Shown one piece after another: positions 7,229-15,246 of a stretch of DNA of 64,000 nt. The DNA comes from JAWKIW01 sp046331175 (lineage in GTDB: Bacteria > Actinomycetota > Acidimicrobiia > Acidimicrobiales > Acidimicrobilacustridaceae). Under the pieces are notes generated by a model. It worked only from the letters and a program-made list of their open reading frames with translations. It did no database searches and was not told the DNA's origin. Numbering within the stretch: position 1 is the first letter of the stretch; each line of letters starts with the position of its first letter. A program made the position numbers and the translations under genes. Where the stretch lies: positions 62,001 through 126,000 of the forward strand of contig JAXLRI010000005.1 of assembly GCA_046331175.1 (NCBI GenBank). The letters are read 5' to 3'.

Positions 7229-8080
7229 GTGCCCGCGACCTCCCACTCCGGCCCCCGCCGCCCGTGGCGCGTCGCCACGGTGGTGGCCGCCGCCGTGTTG
7301 GTGGTCGCGCTGGCGGGCTGCTCGGGGTCGGGGACGGTCGACACCGCGGCGCCCACCGGCTCGGCGGGGGCGCCGTCGTCCACGGCTCCGACCAAGGTGG
7401 TCTCCCACGGCCCACGCCTGCTCATGGCCGGTGACTCGGTGGGCCTGTTCGTGGGCATCGAGGTGGCCAAGCGGGCGCGCGAGCTGGGCATCACCTTCGA
7501 GAACAAGGCGAACTGGGTCTGCGGGATGGTGAAGGTGCCCCGCTACCGGCACGCCGGCGGCACGATCACCGACGCCGGGGCCAACTGCTTCTGGCCCGAG
7601 GTGTGGGCGGGGGAGACCCTGCCGCGGTTCACCCCCGACGTCGTGCTGGTCATGGTGGGTGGGACGGGCCTCGGCGACTGGGAGGTCGAGGGCGACTTCC
7701 GTGGCCCCTGCGACCCGGTGTTCGACCGCTGGTACACCGAGGGCCTCGGCGCCCAGATCGATCGCCTCGCGGCCACCGGGTCCAAGGTCGTGCTCACCAC
7801 CGAGCCCTACCCGCGGCTGTTCCCCCAGCCCGCCGACCTCGACGCCCGCACCGACTGCGCCAACCGCTCGCTGCGGGAGGCCGCCGCCGCCCACGGCGCC
7901 GCCGTGGTCGACCTGGCCGCCTTCATCTGCCCCGACGGGCAGTGCGTGACCACCAAGGACGGCGTCACCCTGCGGGCCGACGGCGTGCACTTCTCCAACG
8001 ACGGCGCCGTGTACCTGGCCCGCTGGATCGTGCCCGAGGCCTTCCGGGCCGCCGGCCTGCCGGTGCCCACCCCCGGCTGA
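7229..8080 (+). CDS. SGNH-type esterase/acyltransferase lipoprotein
   Basis: A 283-residue exported lipoprotein. A basic start and hydrophobic stretch (residues 14-30) end in the lipobox LAGC, with Cys31 as the lipidated residue, then a Ser/Thr/Ala linker. The rest is an SGNH fold: LLMAGDS near residue 70 supplies the nucleophile Ser, and RADGVHFSNDGAVYLARW near 250 supplies the Asp-x-x-His pair. It parallels the SGNH half of the acyltransferase at 3-1337 (same FxxLYxxCDPV-like stretch and four matched Cys), so both probably act on acetyl groups of surface glycans; substrate unknown. The start is GTG at 7229. It stands apart from the operon upstream. Confidence 0.78.
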   Translation: MPATSHSGPRRPWRVATVVAAAVLVVALAGCSGSGTVDTAAPTGSAGAPSSTAPTKVVSHGPRLLMAGDSVGLFVGIEVAKRARELGITFENKANWVCGMVKVPRYRHAGGTITDAGANCFWPEVWAGETLPRFTPDVVLVMVGGTGLGDWEVEGDFRGPCDPVFDRWYTEGLGAQIDRLAATGSKVVLTTEPYPRLFPQPADLDARTDCANRSLREAAAAHGAAVVDLAAFICPDGQCVTTKDGVTLRADGVHFSNDGAVYLARWIVPEAFRAAGLPVPTPG

Positions 8081-8107
8081 CGCGCCACCACCGCCGCGTC
8101 CGTCCCT

Positions 8108-8164
8108 CCCCGAACATCCCGCGATTCAGGGGCTTGGTGCATCGGAATCGCGGGAAGTTCGGGG
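8108..8164. terminator. Long intergenic hairpin, 19 of 20 pairs
   Basis: The left arm CCCCGAACATCCCGCGATTC (8108-8127) pairs with 8145-8164 with a single mismatch, leaving a 17-base loop. It lies between the SGNH lipoprotein stop and the TetR gene, so it may terminate the former. The stem starts with CCGAAC, as does the other long hairpin at 17390-17440. Confidence 0.6.
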
Positions 8165-8222
8165 CTGGGGCCGTGGGGGTGGGGCGTTGCCAGCGGGAGA
8201 GCGGTGTGCGACAGTGGGGAGA

Positions 8223-8966
8223 ATGACGTTCTCCCCACCGGAGCCGGCGGCCGAGCCGGCGGCGTCGCCGCAGGCCCGGGCCCTGGCCCGCTCGCTGGCC
8301 GAGCGCCGGGCGGCCTCGGCCGAGCGGCTGGCGTCGTTCGTGGCGGCCACCCGCGACCTGGCCGCCGAGACGGGCTCGTCCTCGTTCACCGTGCAGCAGG
8401 TGGTGGCGCGGTCGGGGCAGTCGCTCAAGTCCTTCTACCGGCTGTTCGCCGGCAAGGACGACCTCCTGCTGGCCCTGCTGGAGGAGGACGTCGCCCTCGG
8501 CGGCGTGATCCTGGCCGAGCTGGTCGGCCGCCACGACGACCCCGGCGACCGCGTCCGGGCGTGGGTCGACGGCGTGTTCGACATGCTCGCCGCCGGCGAG
8601 CAGGGCTACGTCGGCGTGCTCGTGCGCGAGCACGACCGCCTCGCCGAGACCCACCCCGACGAGCTCGAGGCCGCCCTGGCCCCGCTCGTCGATCCACTGG
8701 TCGTCGCCCTGGACGATGCGATGGCCGCCGGGCGGGTCCGGCCCGGCGACCCGGTCCGGGACGCCCGCACGGTCCTCGACGTGGTGCTGGCCCAGATCCA
8801 CCGGCTCGTCCCGATGCTGGCGCTCGTCGACGACCCCGCCGAGCGGGCCGATCGGGTCGCCGAGACGGCTCGCTACGCGCGCGACTTCTGCTGGGGCGGC
8901 CTGGCTGCACCGCCCGACGACGGGCCACCCTCGGGTGGCGGGCCACGAGCCGGCCGGGGCCGGTAG
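8223..8966 (+). CDS. TetR-family transcriptional regulator
   Basis: A 247-residue DNA-binding repressor or activator of the TetR family. Residues 22-75 show the helix-turn-helix: LASFVAATRDLAAETGSSSFTVQQVVARSGQSLKSFYR reads as the family's helices 1-4, ending in FYRLFAGKDDLLLALL. The C-terminal helices would bind a ligand, which is unknown. The gene ends eight bases before the GTG of an amidohydrolase and leads the 8223-13490 catabolic cluster, so it probably controls that cluster in response to a substrate or CoA ester. The ATG at 8223 is chosen; upstream in-frame codons read through poor sequence. Confidence 0.85.
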   Translation: MTFSPPEPAAEPAASPQARALARSLAERRAASAERLASFVAATRDLAAETGSSSFTVQQVVARSGQSLKSFYRLFAGKDDLLLALLEEDVALGGVILAELVGRHDDPGDRVRAWVDGVFDMLAAGEQGYVGVLVREHDRLAETHPDELEAALAPLVDPLVVALDDAMAAGRVRPGDPVRDARTVLDVVLAQIHRLVPMLALVDDPAERADRVAETARYARDFCWGGLAAPPDDGPPSGGGPRAGRGR

Positions 8967-8973
8967 GGCGACG

Positions 8974-10236
8974 GTGACCGGGGGGCTCACCATCGTCTCG
9001 GCCGACGACCACCTCGTCGAGCCGCCGCACGTCTTCGTCGACCGCGTGCCGGCCCGCCTGCGCGATCGCGCCCCCCGCATCGTCACCGACGACGAGGGCC
9101 ACGAGCTGTGGGAGTTCGACGGCCGCCGCCACGCCCAGATCGGGCTCAACGCCGTCGTGGGCCGGCCCAAGGACGCGTGGTCGATGGACCCGGCGCGGTT
9201 CGACGAGATGCGACCGGGCTGCTTCGACCCCGACGCCCGCATCGCCGACATGGACCTCGACGGCGTCTGGGCGTCACTGTGCTTCCCGTCGCTGATCGCC
9301 GGGTTCGCCGGCACGATGTTCGCCGGCCTGCCCGAGCCCGAGCTGGGCCTGGCCTGCATCCGGGCGTGGAACGACTGGCACGTCGAGGAGTGGGTCGGGT
9401 CGCACCCCGACCGCTTCATCGCCGTGCAGCTGCCCTGGCTCGACGATCCCGTGGTGGCCGCCGACGAGGTCCGCCGCAACGCCGAGCGGGGTGTGCGGGC
9501 GGTGTCGTTCGTCGAGAACCCCGTCGACCTCGGCCTGCCGTCGGTGCACACCAGCCACTGGGACCCGTTCCTCGCCGCCTGCGAGGAGACCGGCACCGTC
9601 GTGTGCCTGCACTGCGCCTCGTCGGGGTGGTCGGCGTCGCACTCACCGGGCGCCCCGCTCGAGCAGCTCACCACGCTGTTCCCGGTCAACGCCCTCGTCA
9701 CCTGCGCCGACTGGCTGTGGGCCGGCATCCCCACCCGGTTCCCAGGCCTGCGCATCACGTTGGCCGAGAGCGGCGTCGACTGGGTGCCGATGCTGGTGAA
9801 CCGCATCGCCTACGTGCTCGACCACTCCGCCACCGGCCTCGGGGCGTGGACCGACCCGCACCGCCACCCCAACGAGGCGCTGCGCGACACCTTCCGCTTC
9901 GGCACCATCGACGTCACCCCGACGGTCGCCGCCCTGCTCGACCAGATCGGCGTCGAGACGATCCTGCTCGAGAGCGACTACCCCCACGCCGACTCCACCT
10001 GGCCCGAGACGGTCGCCCGCGCCGAGCGGGGCCTGGCCGGCCTGCCCGACGACGTTGTGCGCGCCATCACCTGGGGCAACGCCGCCGCCCTGTTCGACCA
10101 CCCCGTGCCGGCCCACCTCCAGGTGCCGGCGCCGGCTGCCGATCCGAACGGCGAGCCACACCGTGGCGGGGACCGCGAACAGCCCCTCGATCCGAACCCC
10201 GCATCCGAACCCGAACGGAGCACCCATGGCCGCTGA
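8974..10236 (+). CDS. Amidohydrolase 2 family protein
   Basis: A 420-residue cytosolic TIM-barrel amidohydrolase of the amidohydrolase-2 (aminocarboxymuconate-semialdehyde decarboxylase-like) family. It begins VSADDHLVEPPHVFVDRVP, the variant metal motif of this subgroup (DxH in place of HxH), and continues with DMDLDGVWASLCFPS, CLHCASSGW, and the C-terminal LLESDYPHADSTWP with a metal-binding Asp and His. Such enzymes carry out hydrolysis or decarboxylation in ring or isoprenoid breakdown. GTG start eight bases after the TetR stop. The gene overlaps the next one by 11 bases, a sign of one transcript. The exact substrate cannot be told. Confidence 0.85.
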   Translation: MTGGLTIVSADDHLVEPPHVFVDRVPARLRDRAPRIVTDDEGHELWEFDGRRHAQIGLNAVVGRPKDAWSMDPARFDEMRPGCFDPDARIADMDLDGVWASLCFPSLIAGFAGTMFAGLPEPELGLACIRAWNDWHVEEWVGSHPDRFIAVQLPWLDDPVVAADEVRRNAERGVRAVSFVENPVDLGLPSVHTSHWDPFLAACEETGTVVCLHCASSGWSASHSPGAPLEQLTTLFPVNALVTCADWLWAGIPTRFPGLRITLAESGVDWVPMLVNRIAYVLDHSATGLGAWTDPHRHPNEALRDTFRFGTIDVTPTVAALLDQIGVETILLESDYPHADSTWPETVARAERGLAGLPDDVVRAITWGNAAALFDHPVPAHLQVPAPAADPNGEPHRGGDREQPLDPNPASEPERSTHGR

Positions 10237-11953
10237 TCTCGTCCTCACCGGTGGCACCGTCGTCGACGGCACGGGCGCCGCCGGCCGCGTGGCCGACGTC
10301 GTCGTGCGCGACGGCCGCATCGCTGCGGTCGTCGACGCCGGCGCCGCCGAAGCGGCACCCGGCACGCCCACTATCGACGCCACCGGGTGCGTGGTGGCGC
10401 CCGGCTTCGTCGACCTGCACACCCACTACGACGCCCAGCTGCTCTGGGACCCGTCGGCCAGCCCGTCGCCGCTGCACGGCGTCACCACCGTGTTCGGCGG
10501 CAACTGCGGCTTCGCCCTGGCCCCCGCCGGCGAGGAGCACGCCGACTACCTCGCCCGGCTGATGTCGCGGGTCGAGGGCATCCCGCTGCCGGCGATCGAG
10601 GCGGGGGTCGACTGGCGCTGGCGCTCGTTCGCCGAGTGGTCGGCCCGCATCGAGGGCGCCACCGCCGTCAACGCCGGCTTCCTCGCCGGGCACTCCGCCA
10701 TCCGCCGGGCCGTCATGGGCGACGCCGCGGTGGGGGAGGAGGCCACCCCCGACCAGGTCGCCGCCATGGCCGCCCTGCTGCGCACTACGCTCGCCGAGGG
10801 CGCGCTGGGCTTGTCCACCTCGCGGGCGCCCACCCACCACGACGGGGCCGGCGACCCGGTGCCCTCCCGCTTCGCCACCGACGACGAGCTGCTCGCCCTG
10901 TGCGCGGTGGTGGCCGAGGCGCCCGGGACCCAGCTCGAGGCCATCGTCCCCGGCTGCATCAACGGCTTCAGCGACGACGAGAAGGCGCTGCTCGCCGCCA
11001 TGTCGGCCACCGCCCGGCGCCCGCTCAACTGGAACGTGCTGGCCCAGGCCGGTGCCGAGCCGCCCACCAACCAGCTCGACGCGTCCGACGTCGCCGCCGA
11101 GCGGGGCGGTCGGGTCGTGCCGCTCACCCTGCCCCAAGGGATGCGGCTGCGCCTGTCGTTCCTGTCGGGGATGATCCTCGACGCCCTGCCCGGCTGGGCC
11201 GACGTGTTCGGCCTGCCGGTCCCCGAGCGCATCGTCGCCCTGTCCGACCCCGAGGTGCGCCGCCGGATGGACGAGGGGGCCCGCTCGCCCGACGCCGGCA
11301 TGATCGGCCTGCTGGCCCGCTGGGAGCGGCTGCGGATCGTGGAGACCTTCGCCCCCGAGAACGCCCGCTGGGAGGGCGGCACGGTCGCCGACGTCGTGGC
11401 GGCCACCGGCAAGGACCCGTTCGACGCCCTGCTCGACGTGGTCGTGGCCGACGACCTGCGCACCGGGCTGGCGCCCACCATGCCGCCCGAGGCCCCCGAG
11501 GTCTGGCGGGCCCGGGCCGACCTCTGGCGCGACCCGCGGGTGGTGGTGGGCGGCTCCGACGCCGGCGCCCACCTCGACATGATGTGCGGCGCCACCTACT
11601 CGACCTTCCTGGTGGGCGAGGCCGTGCGCGACCTCGGCCTGCTCACCATGGAGGAGGCGGTGGCGATGCTCACCACCGTGCCGGCTTCGCTGTACGGGTT
11701 GCGCGACCGCGGCCGCATCGCCCCCGGCCTGGCGGCCGACCTCGTGGTGTTCGACCCCGCCACCGTCGGCGCCGGGCCCGACCGCACCCGCGACGACCTG
11801 CCGGGCGGGGCCAGCCGCCTGGTGGCCGACGCCGTGGGCGTGGCCCACGTGGTGGTGAACGGCACCGAGATCGTGCGCGACGGCACCTTCACCGGGGCCA
11901 CGCCCGGTGCCTTCCTGCGCTCGGGTCGCGACACCGACACCGTCACGCCCTGA
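10226..11953 (+). CDS. N-acyl-D-amino-acid deacylase family amidohydrolase
   Basis: A 575-residue enzyme of the D-aminoacylase/N-acyl-D-glutamate deacylase branch of the amidohydrolases. The start MAADLVLTGGTVVDGTGA is the usual small beta domain; VAPGFVDLHTHYDAQLLWDP carries the HxH metal ligands, followed by GVTTVFGGNCGF typical of the subgroup. Near residue 445, VGGSDAGAHLDMM holds the Asp that ends the metal site, and the C-terminus returns to the beta domain (GRIAPGLAADLVVFDP). Known members remove acyl groups from D-amino acids, but many homologues in degradative clusters have other amide or lactam substrates. Co-transcribed with the preceding amidohydrolase by overlap. Confidence 0.85.
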   Translation: MAADLVLTGGTVVDGTGAAGRVADVVVRDGRIAAVVDAGAAEAAPGTPTIDATGCVVAPGFVDLHTHYDAQLLWDPSASPSPLHGVTTVFGGNCGFALAPAGEEHADYLARLMSRVEGIPLPAIEAGVDWRWRSFAEWSARIEGATAVNAGFLAGHSAIRRAVMGDAAVGEEATPDQVAAMAALLRTTLAEGALGLSTSRAPTHHDGAGDPVPSRFATDDELLALCAVVAEAPGTQLEAIVPGCINGFSDDEKALLAAMSATARRPLNWNVLAQAGAEPPTNQLDASDVAAERGGRVVPLTLPQGMRLRLSFLSGMILDALPGWADVFGLPVPERIVALSDPEVRRRMDEGARSPDAGMIGLLARWERLRIVETFAPENARWEGGTVADVVAATGKDPFDALLDVVVADDLRTGLAPTMPPEAPEVWRARADLWRDPRVVVGGSDAGAHLDMMCGATYSTFLVGEAVRDLGLLTMEEAVAMLTTVPASLYGLRDRGRIAPGLAADLVVFDPATVGAGPDRTRDDLPGGASRLVADAVGVAHVVVNGTEIVRDGTFTGATPGAFLRSGRDTDTVTP

Positions 11954-12039
11954 CGGACCGCCACCGACGCCCAGCATCTGACACCGACCATCGAACCCTG
12001 ACCCTGGACCAACGACCGATCCTGCACGAGGAGCCCGAA

Positions 12040-13293
12040 GTGACCGACCCGGCCGCCGCCGTGATGCCCGAGACCCGCTCGGCCAACCCCTACCTGCCCG
12101 AGGTCGCCGCCGACCCGCACCCGTTCTACGCACGCCTCCGGGCCGAGTGCCCGGTGGCGTCCATGGCGGGCTTCGAGAAGGGCGGCGCCCACATCGTGTC
12201 GCGCTACGACGACGTGCGGTTCGTCCTGCGCCACCCCGAGCTGTTCTCGTCGAACATCGACGCCGTGAGCATCGGCCAGGACCGTCCCCTCATCCCGCTG
12301 CAGGTCGACCCGCCCGACCACGCCAAGTACCGCCGGATGATGGACCCGCACCTCGGTCCGCGCGAGGTGGCCCGCCTCGAGGACGACACCCGCCGCCTCG
12401 TCAACGAGATCATCGACGGCTTCATCGAGGCGGGGGAGTGCAGCTTCCACGCCGACTTCTCGGTGCCGCTGCCGTGCACGGTGTTCCTGCAGCTCCTCGG
12501 CCTGCCCCTCGACGAGCTCGACCGGTTCCTGCAGTGGAAGGACGACATCATCCGCCCCGGTGGTGGGCTGATGGACCCCGAGGAGGCCGGCGCCCTGCGC
12601 GTGGAGACCGGCAAGCAGATCTACGCCTACTTCGCCCAGCAGATCGCCGACCGGCGCGAGTCACCCCGCGACGACCTGCTCTCGTCGTTCGTCCACGAGG
12701 AGGTCGACGGCCGCACCATGAGCGACGAGGAGATGCTCGACACCTGCTTCTTGTTCCTGCTCGGCGGCCTCGACACCGTCACCTCCACCCTCGACTGCTC
12801 GATCGCCTACCTGGCCGCCCACCCCGACCGCCGCGACCAGCTGGTGGCCGACCCGTCGCTGGTCCCCGACGCCGTCGAAGAGCTGCTGCGCCACCAGACG
12901 CCGGTCATGCAGGTGCTGCGCCTCGTCGAGCAGCCCTACGAGCTGCACGGCGTGGCCATGCAGCCCGGCGACACCGTGATGGTGATGATCGGTGCCGCCA
13001 ACGTCGACGGCGACGAGTTCCCCGACGGCGACGAGGTCGAGTTCGGCCGCGAGGCCAACCGGCACCTCGCCTTCGGCGGCGGCCCGCACCGCTGCCTCGG
13101 CTCGCACCTGGCCCGCCTCGAGCTGCGCATCGCCCTCGAGGAGTGGCACCGCCGCATCCCCGACTACGTCGTGCCCGAGGGGACCGAGCTGCTCTTCTCG
13201 CCCGGCATCCGCGAGGTCGGCGACCTGCCCCTCACGTTCACGCCCGGCCCGGTCTCCGGTGCCGCCGCCCCCACCTCGGAAGGAACCCCCTGA
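12040..13293 (+). CDS. Cytochrome P450
   Basis: A 417-residue soluble bacterial P450 monooxygenase. The I-helix oxygen-binding motif is GGLDT at about residues 242-246, the K-helix ExxR is EELLR near 280, and the heme loop FGGGPHRCLG has its Cys at residue 352. It should insert one oxygen atom into an organic substrate with electrons from a ferredoxin, and the gene for a small ferredoxin overlaps its stop codon (TGATG). The GTG start at 12040 follows GAGGAG. In this cluster, a terpenoid, steroid or aromatic substrate is plausible but unproven. Confidence 0.93.
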   Translation: MTDPAAAVMPETRSANPYLPEVAADPHPFYARLRAECPVASMAGFEKGGAHIVSRYDDVRFVLRHPELFSSNIDAVSIGQDRPLIPLQVDPPDHAKYRRMMDPHLGPREVARLEDDTRRLVNEIIDGFIEAGECSFHADFSVPLPCTVFLQLLGLPLDELDRFLQWKDDIIRPGGGLMDPEEAGALRVETGKQIYAYFAQQIADRRESPRDDLLSSFVHEEVDGRTMSDEEMLDTCFLFLLGGLDTVTSTLDCSIAYLAAHPDRRDQLVADPSLVPDAVEELLRHQTPVMQVLRLVEQPYELHGVAMQPGDTVMVMIGAANVDGDEFPDGDEVEFGREANRHLAFGGGPHRCLGSHLARLELRIALEEWHRRIPDYVVPEGTELLFSPGIREVGDLPLTFTPGPVSGAAAPTSEGTP

Positions 13294-13490
13294 TGCGCAT
13301 CGTGCTCGACGACGACGTCTGCACCGGCCACGGCCGCTGCTACGCGCTGGCCCCCGACGTGTTCGACGCCGACGACGCCGGCCACTGCGTCGTGCGCTTC
13401 GCCGAGGGCGAGGTCCCTGCCCAGCTGGCCGACAAGGCCCGCGCCGGCGCCGCCAACTGCCCCGAGGGCGCCCTCACCGTCGTCGACTGA
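13293..13490 (+). CDS. Small [3Fe-4S] ferredoxin, partner of the P450
   Basis: A 65-residue ferredoxin of the P450-partner type. CTGHGRC has His where a [4Fe-4S] ferredoxin would have its second Cys, so the cluster is probably [3Fe-4S]; the third ligand is the Cys of NCPEGAL near the C-terminus. The acidic surface (DDDVC, DADDAG) is usual for docking to a P450. Its ATG overlaps the P450 stop, so the two are made together. The ferredoxin reductase is not encoded in the window. Confidence 0.92.
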   Translation: MRIVLDDDVCTGHGRCYALAPDVFDADDAGHCVVRFAEGEVPAQLADKARAGAANCPEGALTVVD

Positions 13491-13532
13491 CCATCGAGGT
13501 GCGTCGCCCCCCATCCTCCTGTTGAGCACCGG

Positions 13533-13565
13533 GGGTCAGCGCTGGGTCAGCGCTGGGTCAGCGCT
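13533..13565. repeat. Three 11-bp tandem repeats over a stop codon
   Basis: GGGTCAGCGCT occurs three times without a gap. On the minus strand each copy holds TGA, one of which ends the P-loop kinase gene; the 11-base period puts the three TGA codons in three different frames. Confidence 0.8.
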
Positions 13566-14091
13566 GGGCGGCGGCCAGCCAATCGTCGATCTCGGAGCGT
13601 GAGCGGAGGCGGACCACGGTCACGTGGCCGAGCGCCGGGTCGGTGATCAGGTCGAGGTAGCGGCGGCGGTACTTGGCGTGCTGCGTCCACGACCAGAGGA
13701 CGATGTTCTCCTCCTTCTGCGGGCGGAAGAGGTCCCGCCACTGCTCCCGGTTGCCGTTCCACAGCTCCTCGCCGGTCGCGACCCGCCGCAGGGTGCGTCG
13801 GACCACTTGGGCCATGACCACCGGCTTGGGCAGGTCGAGCAGCACGACCGTGTCGGCGCGGGCGAGGACGATGTCCCGGACGGCGCCGTAGTTGCCGTCG
13901 ATGACCCATGCGTCCTCCCGCGCGATCGCCGCCACCTCCGCGCGGAACTGGTCGTGATCGATCGGCCTCCACCCCGGGAGGTGGTGGACCGCATCGAGCT
14001 CGACGTGCGGAACCCCGAGGACGCCGGCCAGGCGCCGCGCCATCGTCGTCTTGCCCGAGCCCGCGTTGCCCATGATCGACACCCGCTGCAC
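13558..14091 (-). CDS. P-loop nucleotide kinase-like protein (topology modulation/FlaR type)
   Basis: A 177-residue P-loop protein similar to adenylate-kinase-like topology modulation proteins. The Walker A is GNAGSGKTT at residues 8-16, followed by ELDAVHHLPGWRPID, the family's substrate-side motif, and VIDGNYGAVRDIVLARADTVVLLDLP, its Walker B region. A C-terminal VTVVRLRSRSEIDDWL closes the fold. The substrate is not known for this family. It is a single gene with the 3' end facing the ferredoxin gene, in convergent order. Confidence 0.8.
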   Translation of the reverse strand: MQRVSIMGNAGSGKTTMARRLAGVLGVPHVELDAVHHLPGWRPIDHDQFRAEVAAIAREDAWVIDGNYGAVRDIVLARADTVVLLDLPKPVVMAQVVRRTLRRVATGEELWNGNREQWRDLFRPQKEENIVLWSWTQHAKYRRRYLDLITDPALGHVTVVRLRSRSEIDDWLAAAQR

Positions 14092-14153
14092 CCCGGCATC
14101 ATCCCACCGAGGGGCTCACGCAGACCCTGCTGGTTCCGGAGCGGGTCGGCTTC

Positions 14154-14429
14154 TCAGCGAGGTCGGTACACGTCGGCCCGGTGGTCGATGCGAACGACGA
14201 TGACCCGCTGGGTGACGTCGTCGATCTCGTAGATGATGCGGTATGGCCCACGCCGAGCCGACCACAGCCCTTCGAGCTCGCGCTGCAGGGGATGGCCGAC
14301 GCGCCGTGGGTTGGAGGTCAACGGTCCGACCATGAACTCGACGACGGCAGCGGCGATCGATGCGGGCAGACGTTGCAGGGCACGCTCTGCGGAGGCAGCG
14401 ACGACGAGCCGGTGCTCGGGCTGGCTCAC
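14154..14429 (-). CDS. RelE/ParE-family toxin
   Basis: A 91-residue type II toxin of the RelE/ParE superfamily. The sequence shows the family layout: an N-terminal helix pair (SAERALQRLPASIAAAVVEFM), then LQRELEGLWSARRGPYRIIYEID and a last strand VIVVRIDHRADVY, which holds the usual C-terminal basic and His residues. RelE members cut mRNA on the ribosome. Its GTG start overlaps the antitoxin stop by four bases (GTGA), so the two are translated together and toxin cannot be made without antitoxin being read first. Confidence 0.9.
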   Translation of the reverse strand: MSQPEHRLVVAASAERALQRLPASIAAAVVEFMVGPLTSNPRRVGHPLQRELEGLWSARRGPYRIIYEIDDVTQRVIVVRIDHRADVYRPR

Positions 14430-14695
14430 CTGGTCAGGTACTTCGCCCGGAGCTCGTCGGCGGTGATGGCGTTGCCGGTGTCGACCTCACGACGTGCGGC
14501 GCGGATCTCCGCGAGCGCGTCGGGATCGGAGAGGAGGTCGAGCGTGTCCTCGAGCGCCTCGAGGTCCTGCGGGCTGAGGATCACGGCGGCGGGCGTGCCG
14601 TTGCGGGTGAGGATCACGCGCTCGTGGTGCCGTTCCACCTCGTCCACGATCTCGGAGAGCCTTGCCTTGATCTCGGACAGCGACAGCGTCATCAT
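14426..14695 (-). CDS. Phd/YefM-family antitoxin
   Basis: An 89-residue antitoxin of the Phd/YefM type. The N-terminal MTLSLSEIKARLSEIVDEVERHH and VILTRNGTPAAVILSPQDLEALE form the DNA-binding dimer domain; the tail (AITADELRAKYLTR) would wrap the toxin. Such proteins repress their own promoter, so the 127-base region upstream probably holds the operator. Two ATG codons stand side by side at the start; the outer one is taken because AGGA lies eight bases before it. A further in-frame ATG 18 bases upstream has no spacing for its AGGAG. Confidence 0.88.
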   Translation of the reverse strand: MMTLSLSEIKARLSEIVDEVERHHERVILTRNGTPAAVILSPQDLEALEDTLDLLSDPDALAEIRAARREVDTGNAITADELRAKYLTR

Positions 14696-14822
14696 GACCA
14701 GAATCCTAGTCATCTCCTGAGCGACCCGGCAACGCCCGATCGGCCCAACCCACGACTCCGAGCCGGCGATCGGAGGTGGCCAACCGCGCTGACTCCGACG
14801 CCAATCTGGGATACTGCCGCTC

Positions 14823-15149
14823 GTGCGGGGGGTCAGCCGGTTCGTCATCGTGGGTGCCCTGTGCTCCGTCGTGCTGTCGTGCGGGTCGTCATCAACTACC
14901 GGTCGCGTGCAGTCCATCTCTGGCACGGTTGTGTGCATCCAGCCCTTCGACGGCTCGGGTAGCGAGTGCCTTGAAGCAGCGGAGAGCGCGTCCCGGGCGG
15001 CCGCGATCGTCGGACATCCGCCCAGCTGGTACCGGGCTGGCATGTGCGTCCAGCTCAAGATGGTGAGTGACGGGCCGTGGGCCTCCGTTGGTGATGAGGT
15101 CGCGTGCCCATCGTCGACCGGTTCTACGCCGAAGAGCACCGTCCCCTAA
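14823..15149 (+). CDS. Small secreted lipoprotein of unknown function
   Basis: A 108-residue putative lipoprotein. Residues 7-19 are hydrophobic and end in VLSC, with Cys20 as the lipidation site, followed by a short Ser/Thr linker. The remaining 80 residues contain three Cys and a PPSWYRAGMCVQLKM stretch but match nothing I know. GTG start at 14823. The base composition is a little less GC-rich and less codon-biased than neighbours, and it sits beside a toxin-antitoxin pair, which may hint at acquired DNA. Confidence 0.6.
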   Translation: MRGVSRFVIVGALCSVVLSCGSSSTTGRVQSISGTVVCIQPFDGSGSECLEAAESASRAAAIVGHPPSWYRAGMCVQLKMVSDGPWASVGDEVACPSSTGSTPKSTVP

Positions 15150-15246
15150 CGACGTCCGGATCGCCCATGTAACCCGGGCATACGGGCCGATCGGGGAGAC
15201 CTCATATCCAAGTGGGATGGGTGGGCCGGCGCTCGTCGACGGGCGA

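Noticed and set aside
14154..15149. Genomic island around the toxin-antitoxin pair
   Set aside because: Slightly different composition only; no integrase, tRNA or direct repeats flank it.
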